A stretch of DNA of 8,434 nucleotides. Origin: Verrucomicrobiota bacterium (lineage in GTDB: Bacteria > Verrucomicrobiota > Verrucomicrobiia > Chthoniobacterales > UBA6821). Each line of letters opens with the position of its first letter. Positions within the stretch are counted from its first letter, which is position 1. The notes under the pieces were generated by a model, which was not told the DNA's origin, did no database searches, and saw nothing but the letters and a program-made list of their open reading frames with translations. Both the position numbers and the translations under genes were made by a program. Shown here piece after piece: positions 5,751 to 8,434 of this stretch. The stretch spans positions 1 through 8,434 of the forward strand of contig VHCR01000052.1 of assembly GCA_016871655.1 (NCBI GenBank). Direction: 5' to 3'.

Positions 5751-8319
5751 ATTCCTCTTCCGCCTCTGCTTGGCTAACAACCGGAGCAATCGCCTGCAGT
5801 TTTTCCTTCGCAGGGAGGTTGATCAACTTCACACCCATCGTATTTCGTCCAGCTGGACGGATTTCTGCGACACGTGTGCGAACCATTTTTCCAGCAGAGG
5901 TGATAAGCATGATTTCATCGCGATCGGTAACGGCTAATGCGCCGACAATGTCTCCGGTTTTATCACCCGTCTTCATCGTAATGATGCCGCGACCACCACG
6001 TGCTTGGATGCGATAATCTTCAAAACTGGTCCGTTTTCCGATTCCATTCTGACCAGCAACAAGGAGCGTTGCATCGTTAGAAACAATAGCTGCTGAGACC
6101 ACAGCATCCCCTCCTTTTTTGAAACGCATACCCCAAACACCAATCGTGTTGCAGCCTTGATCGCGAAGTTCCTCTTCATTAAACCGGATGCTCATTCCTT
6201 TTTTGGTCACCAACACAACTTCATTGTGACCATTAGTCTGAATGACATCGATCAATTCATTCTCCTCCTCAATTTGAATCGCAACTTTGCCTCCTTTGCG
6301 TACGTGAGCAAAGTTGGACAAGTTCGATTTTTTCACGATACCGTTCTTGGTCGCAAATAAAACAAAAAGATTTTCATCCCACGTCTTATCGACACCACCG
6401 GCGCCTCCCGTCTGTTTTGATGGGATGCGGAGTGTTGCTGCAAGTTCTTCGCCAGGCAGCAGATTGAGGATGTTCGCAATCGAACGTCCTTTTGCCGTGC
6501 GGCTCATTTCAGGAATTCCGTAAACCCGCTCGACGTAGCAACGACCGCTCTTCGTGAAGAACATCAGATAGTCATGGGTGCTCGCCGTGAAGAGATGTTC
6601 GACAAAATCATCCTCGTCCTCTTCCGTTGCTGCTTCGCGCGTCGTCATACCGACGACTCCCTTGCCACCTCGTTTTTGAGCGCGATAGGAACTGACCGCC
6701 GTTCGTTTAATAAATCCTTTATGCGTGACGGTGATGATGCAACCTTCGTTGGCAATCAGATCTTCAATCAATATCTCTCCCTCATCGGGAACCAATTCCG
6801 TCAAACGCGGAGCTCCGTGTTTCTCTTGAACAGCGCGGAGCTCTGATTTGATCAGACTCAGAACGCGTTCCTCACGAGCCAAAATATCTTCAAGATCAGC
6901 GATAACCTTCAGGAGTTCTTGATATTCCTTGATGACCTTGTCCCGCTCGAGTCCGGTCAATTGGTAGAGGCGAAGTTCTAAGATCGCATCAACTTGAGCC
7001 TCACTCATGAGGTACTTTCCATCAGTCAAGCGCACTTCACTACGGATAAGAATTCCAAACTTCTCAACTTGCTTTTTCGTAAACTCAAAAGCCAAGAGTT
7101 TGACCTTGGCTTCTTCACGATTGGAAGAATCGCGAATGATTTTGATAAAGTCGTCAAGATTTGCGAGAGCGATGAGATAACCTTCTAACTTTTCAGCGCG
7201 AGTCTCAGCTTGATTTAAAAGGAAACGCGTACGGCGCAGAATAACTTCACGCCGATGCTCGATGAAACAAGCGATCGCTTCTTTGAGTGAAAGTAGTTTT
7301 GGACGACCGCGGTCAATCGCCAGCATGATCACAGAAAAAGAGGATTCTAGTGACGTGTGCTTGTAGAGATTGTTGATGACGACTTTTGGGATGGCATCTC
7401 GCTTGAGTTCGATCACAACGCGAGTGTTCTCGTCAGACTCATCACGGACTGCTGTGATCTCGGGAAGAATTTTTTCGTTCACGAGGTCGGCAATTTTTTC
7501 AACGAGGACAGCGCGATTCACGCCATACGGAATCTCGGTGATGACGATTTGCTCGCGCCCACCCTTGATTTCTTCGACTCCAGCCCGGCCGCGGACTTTG
7601 ACCGCACCACGACCCGTTTCAAAATATTGACGAATCCCGCCGATGCCACAAATCTGACATCCTGTTGGAAAGTCAGGTCCTTTCATGTGCTTCATCAATC
7701 CATCGAGTGTGATCTCGGGATTATCAACTTGCGCACAAATAGCATCGATTGTCTCACTCAGGTTGTGAGGCGGCATGTTGGTAGCCATGCCAACAGCGAT
7801 ACCGGTTCCACCATTGACAAGAAGATTCGGGAAGGCTGCTGGGAAAACCGTTGGCTCTTGACGTGTATCGTCGTAGTTAGGAACAAAATCGACGGTGTCA
7901 TTTTCCATGTCTTCCATGAGCAAGGCTCCGAGCGGCCTCAGGCGCGCCTCGGTATAACGCATCGATGCTGGGGGATCCCCTTCGACCGATCCAAAATTTC
8001 CTTGTCCTTCTACGAGCATCTCGCGCATCGCCCAGTGCTGGGCCATGTGGACGAGTGTTGGATAAATTGCCTGGTCACCATGTGGGTGATAATTACCCAT
8101 TGTTTCACCAACAATTTTTGCACATTTGAGATGCTTGCGCGTGGGCATTACACCCAGCTCTCCCATCGCAAAAAGAATGCGTCGCTGCGATGGCTTCAGT
8201 CCATCTCGCGCATCAGGCAAGGCCCGCGAGATGATGACCGACATCGAATAGTCGAGGAAGGAACGCGACATCTCCTCGGAGACATCGATATTTTCTACTT
8301 TTTCGTTTTGGTGGTACAA
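5749..8319 (-). CDS. gyrA: DNA gyrase subunit A
   Basis: GyrA is the DNA-breaking subunit of gyrase (GyrA2GyrB2), which introduces negative supercoils using ATP. The 856-aa protein covers the whole family. It has a winged-helix breakage-reunion domain with [23 protein letters not shown] (21-43), catalytic Tyr122 in SMRYTEARL, and [19 protein letters not shown] (163-181). The coiled-coil/C-gate region includes [15 protein letters not shown] (447-461). The C-terminal beta-pinwheel has a GyrA box QKRGGKG (548-554), which separates gyrase from topoisomerase IV ParC, and the tail is acidic (EAEEE). An insertion of roughly 25 residues precedes AILELR compared with E. coli. In the quinolone pocket, positions equivalent to E. 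coli Ser83 and Asp87 are Gln83 and Pro87. TTG at 8319 is used because [13 protein letters not shown] matches the family N-terminus; the next Met is residue 17. No Shine-Dalgarno is clear. gyrB is not in the window. Confidence 0.98.
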   Translation of the reverse strand: MYHQNEKVENIDVSEEMSRSFLDYSMSVIISRALPDARDGLKPSQRRILFAMGELGVMPTRKHLKCAKIVGETMGNYHPHGDQAIYPTLVHMAQHWAMREMLVEGQGNFGSVEGDPPASMRYTEARLRPLGALLMEDMENDTVDFVPNYDDTRQEPTVFPAAFPNLLVNGGTGIAVGMATNMPPHNLSETIDAICAQVDNPEITLDGLMKHMKGPDFPTGCQICGIGGIRQYFETGRGAVKVRGRAGVEEIKGGREQIVITEIPYGVNRAVLVEKIADLVNEKILPEITAVRDESDENTRVVIELKRDAIPKVVINNLYKHTSLESSFSVIMLAIDRGRPKLLSLKEAIACFIEHRREVILRRTRFLLNQAETRAEKLEGYLIALANLDDFIKIIRDSSNREEAKVKLLAFEFTKKQVEKFGILIRSEVRLTDGKYLMSEAQVDAILELRLYQLTGLERDKVIKEYQELLKVIADLEDILAREERVLSLIKSELRAVQEKHGAPRLTELVPDEGEILIEDLIANEGCIITVTHKGFIKRTAVSSYRAQKRGGKGVVGMTTREAATEEDEDDFVEHLFTASTHDYLMFFTKSGRCYVERVYGIPEMSRTAKGRSIANILNLLPGEELAATLRIPSKQTGGAGGVDKTWDENLFVLFATKNGIVKKSNLSNFAHVRKGGKVAIQIEEENELIDVIQTNGHNEVVLVTKKGMSIRFNEEELRDQGCNTIGVWGMRFKKGGDAVVSAAIVSNDATLLVAGQNGIGKRTSFEDYRIQARGGRGIITMKTGDKTGDIVGALAVTDRDEIMLITSAGKMVRTRVAEIRPAGRNTMGVKLINLPAKEKLQAIAPVVSQAEAEEE

Positions 8320-8434
8320 GGGATCTAAAGTGTTGAATATATTATTTTCGATTTTTAAATTCGAAATTCAAGAATCAAAACAAGAAAAGAATTCTAGAAC
8401 CTTCAATTCGCAGAAGCAATTTTAAAAATGGAGT
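8320..8434 (-). promoter_or_regulatory. AT-rich gyrA upstream region, probable promoter
   Basis: No gene is visible in this 115-bp stretch, which is cut by the window edge. On the minus strand TATATT at 8341-8336 is a possible -10 box about 17 bp before the gyrA TTG, with only a poor -35 match (TTCGAA at 8365-8360). An imperfect palindrome, TTCGATTT-TTA-AATTCGAA, lies around 8347-8365. The individual boxes are speculative. The region is simply the best place for a gyrA promoter. Confidence 0.3.

Noticed and set aside
5245..5756. Target-site duplication flanking the S23 unit
   Set aside because: The bases just outside the arms (AGGGAA on the left, ATTCCT on the right) are not direct repeats. 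If anything they weakly continue the inverted symmetry.
7357..8328. 323-codon open frame on the plus strand, antisense to gyrA
   Set aside because: It lies wholly opposite the well-supported gyrA, has no recognisable motif, and its composition (many Cys, His and Trp) is typical of a reverse-frame shadow.

Overview
The window is bacterial chromosome. It carries two essential housekeeping genes on the minus strand, gyrA (DNA gyrase subunit A) and secA (preprotein translocase ATPase). Both proteins have features I associate with the PVC superphylum: SecA has [10 protein letters not shown] where most bacteria have GRSGRQGDPG, an enlarged segment after ISGPA, and a C-terminal SEC-C zinc motif; GyrA has the segment [17 protein letters not shown] preceded by a lineage-type insertion. 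A Verrucomicrobiota or Chlamydiae-like relative is my best guess. This is inference from remembered family patterns, not from a search.

Layout. Positions 80-1894 (+) encode a 604-residue protein that I do not recognise. It has a probable signal peptide, a hydrophilic Glu/Lys/Gln/Asn-rich body and a duplicated EKTFD...KNF...QN motif. Positions 1895-2235 are a non-coding spacer between convergent genes, packed with inverted and direct repeats: a REP-like inverted pair at 1982-2059 and a 165-bp element with 26-bp terminal inverted repeats at 2089-2253, whose right arm contains the secA stop codon. secA (5244 to 2236, minus), a four-helix-bundle/S23-family gene (5688 to 5305, minus) and gyrA (8319 to 5749, minus) follow in the same orientation. 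Positions 8320-8434 are the AT-rich gyrA upstream region.

The most interesting structure is the insertion between gyrA and secA. The S23-family gene sits exactly centred (60 bp on each side) in a 500-bp unit, 5251-5750. The unit is bounded by 51-bp inverted repeats. Each arm is an outer 19-nt hairpin plus four copies of an 8-bp repeat (GTTGAANN) pointing inwards. The two hairpins differ by a compensatory base-pair change, so the structure appears to be conserved. The unit begins inside the gyrA stop codon and ends 6 bp before the secA start codon. It looks like a compact mobile or intervening-sequence-like element lodged between two essential genes. S23-family proteins were first known from intervening sequences in 23S rRNA genes that also have complementary ends, so a related RNA-level or DNA-level behaviour is a reasonable hypothesis.

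Functionally, gyrA and secA are ordinary core genes (supercoiling and protein export). They and the S23 gene could be co-transcribed, since the gaps are short and no convincing terminator with a long U-tract separates them. The 604-residue protein is lineage-specific or fast-evolving, more AT-rich than the core genes, and possibly exported.
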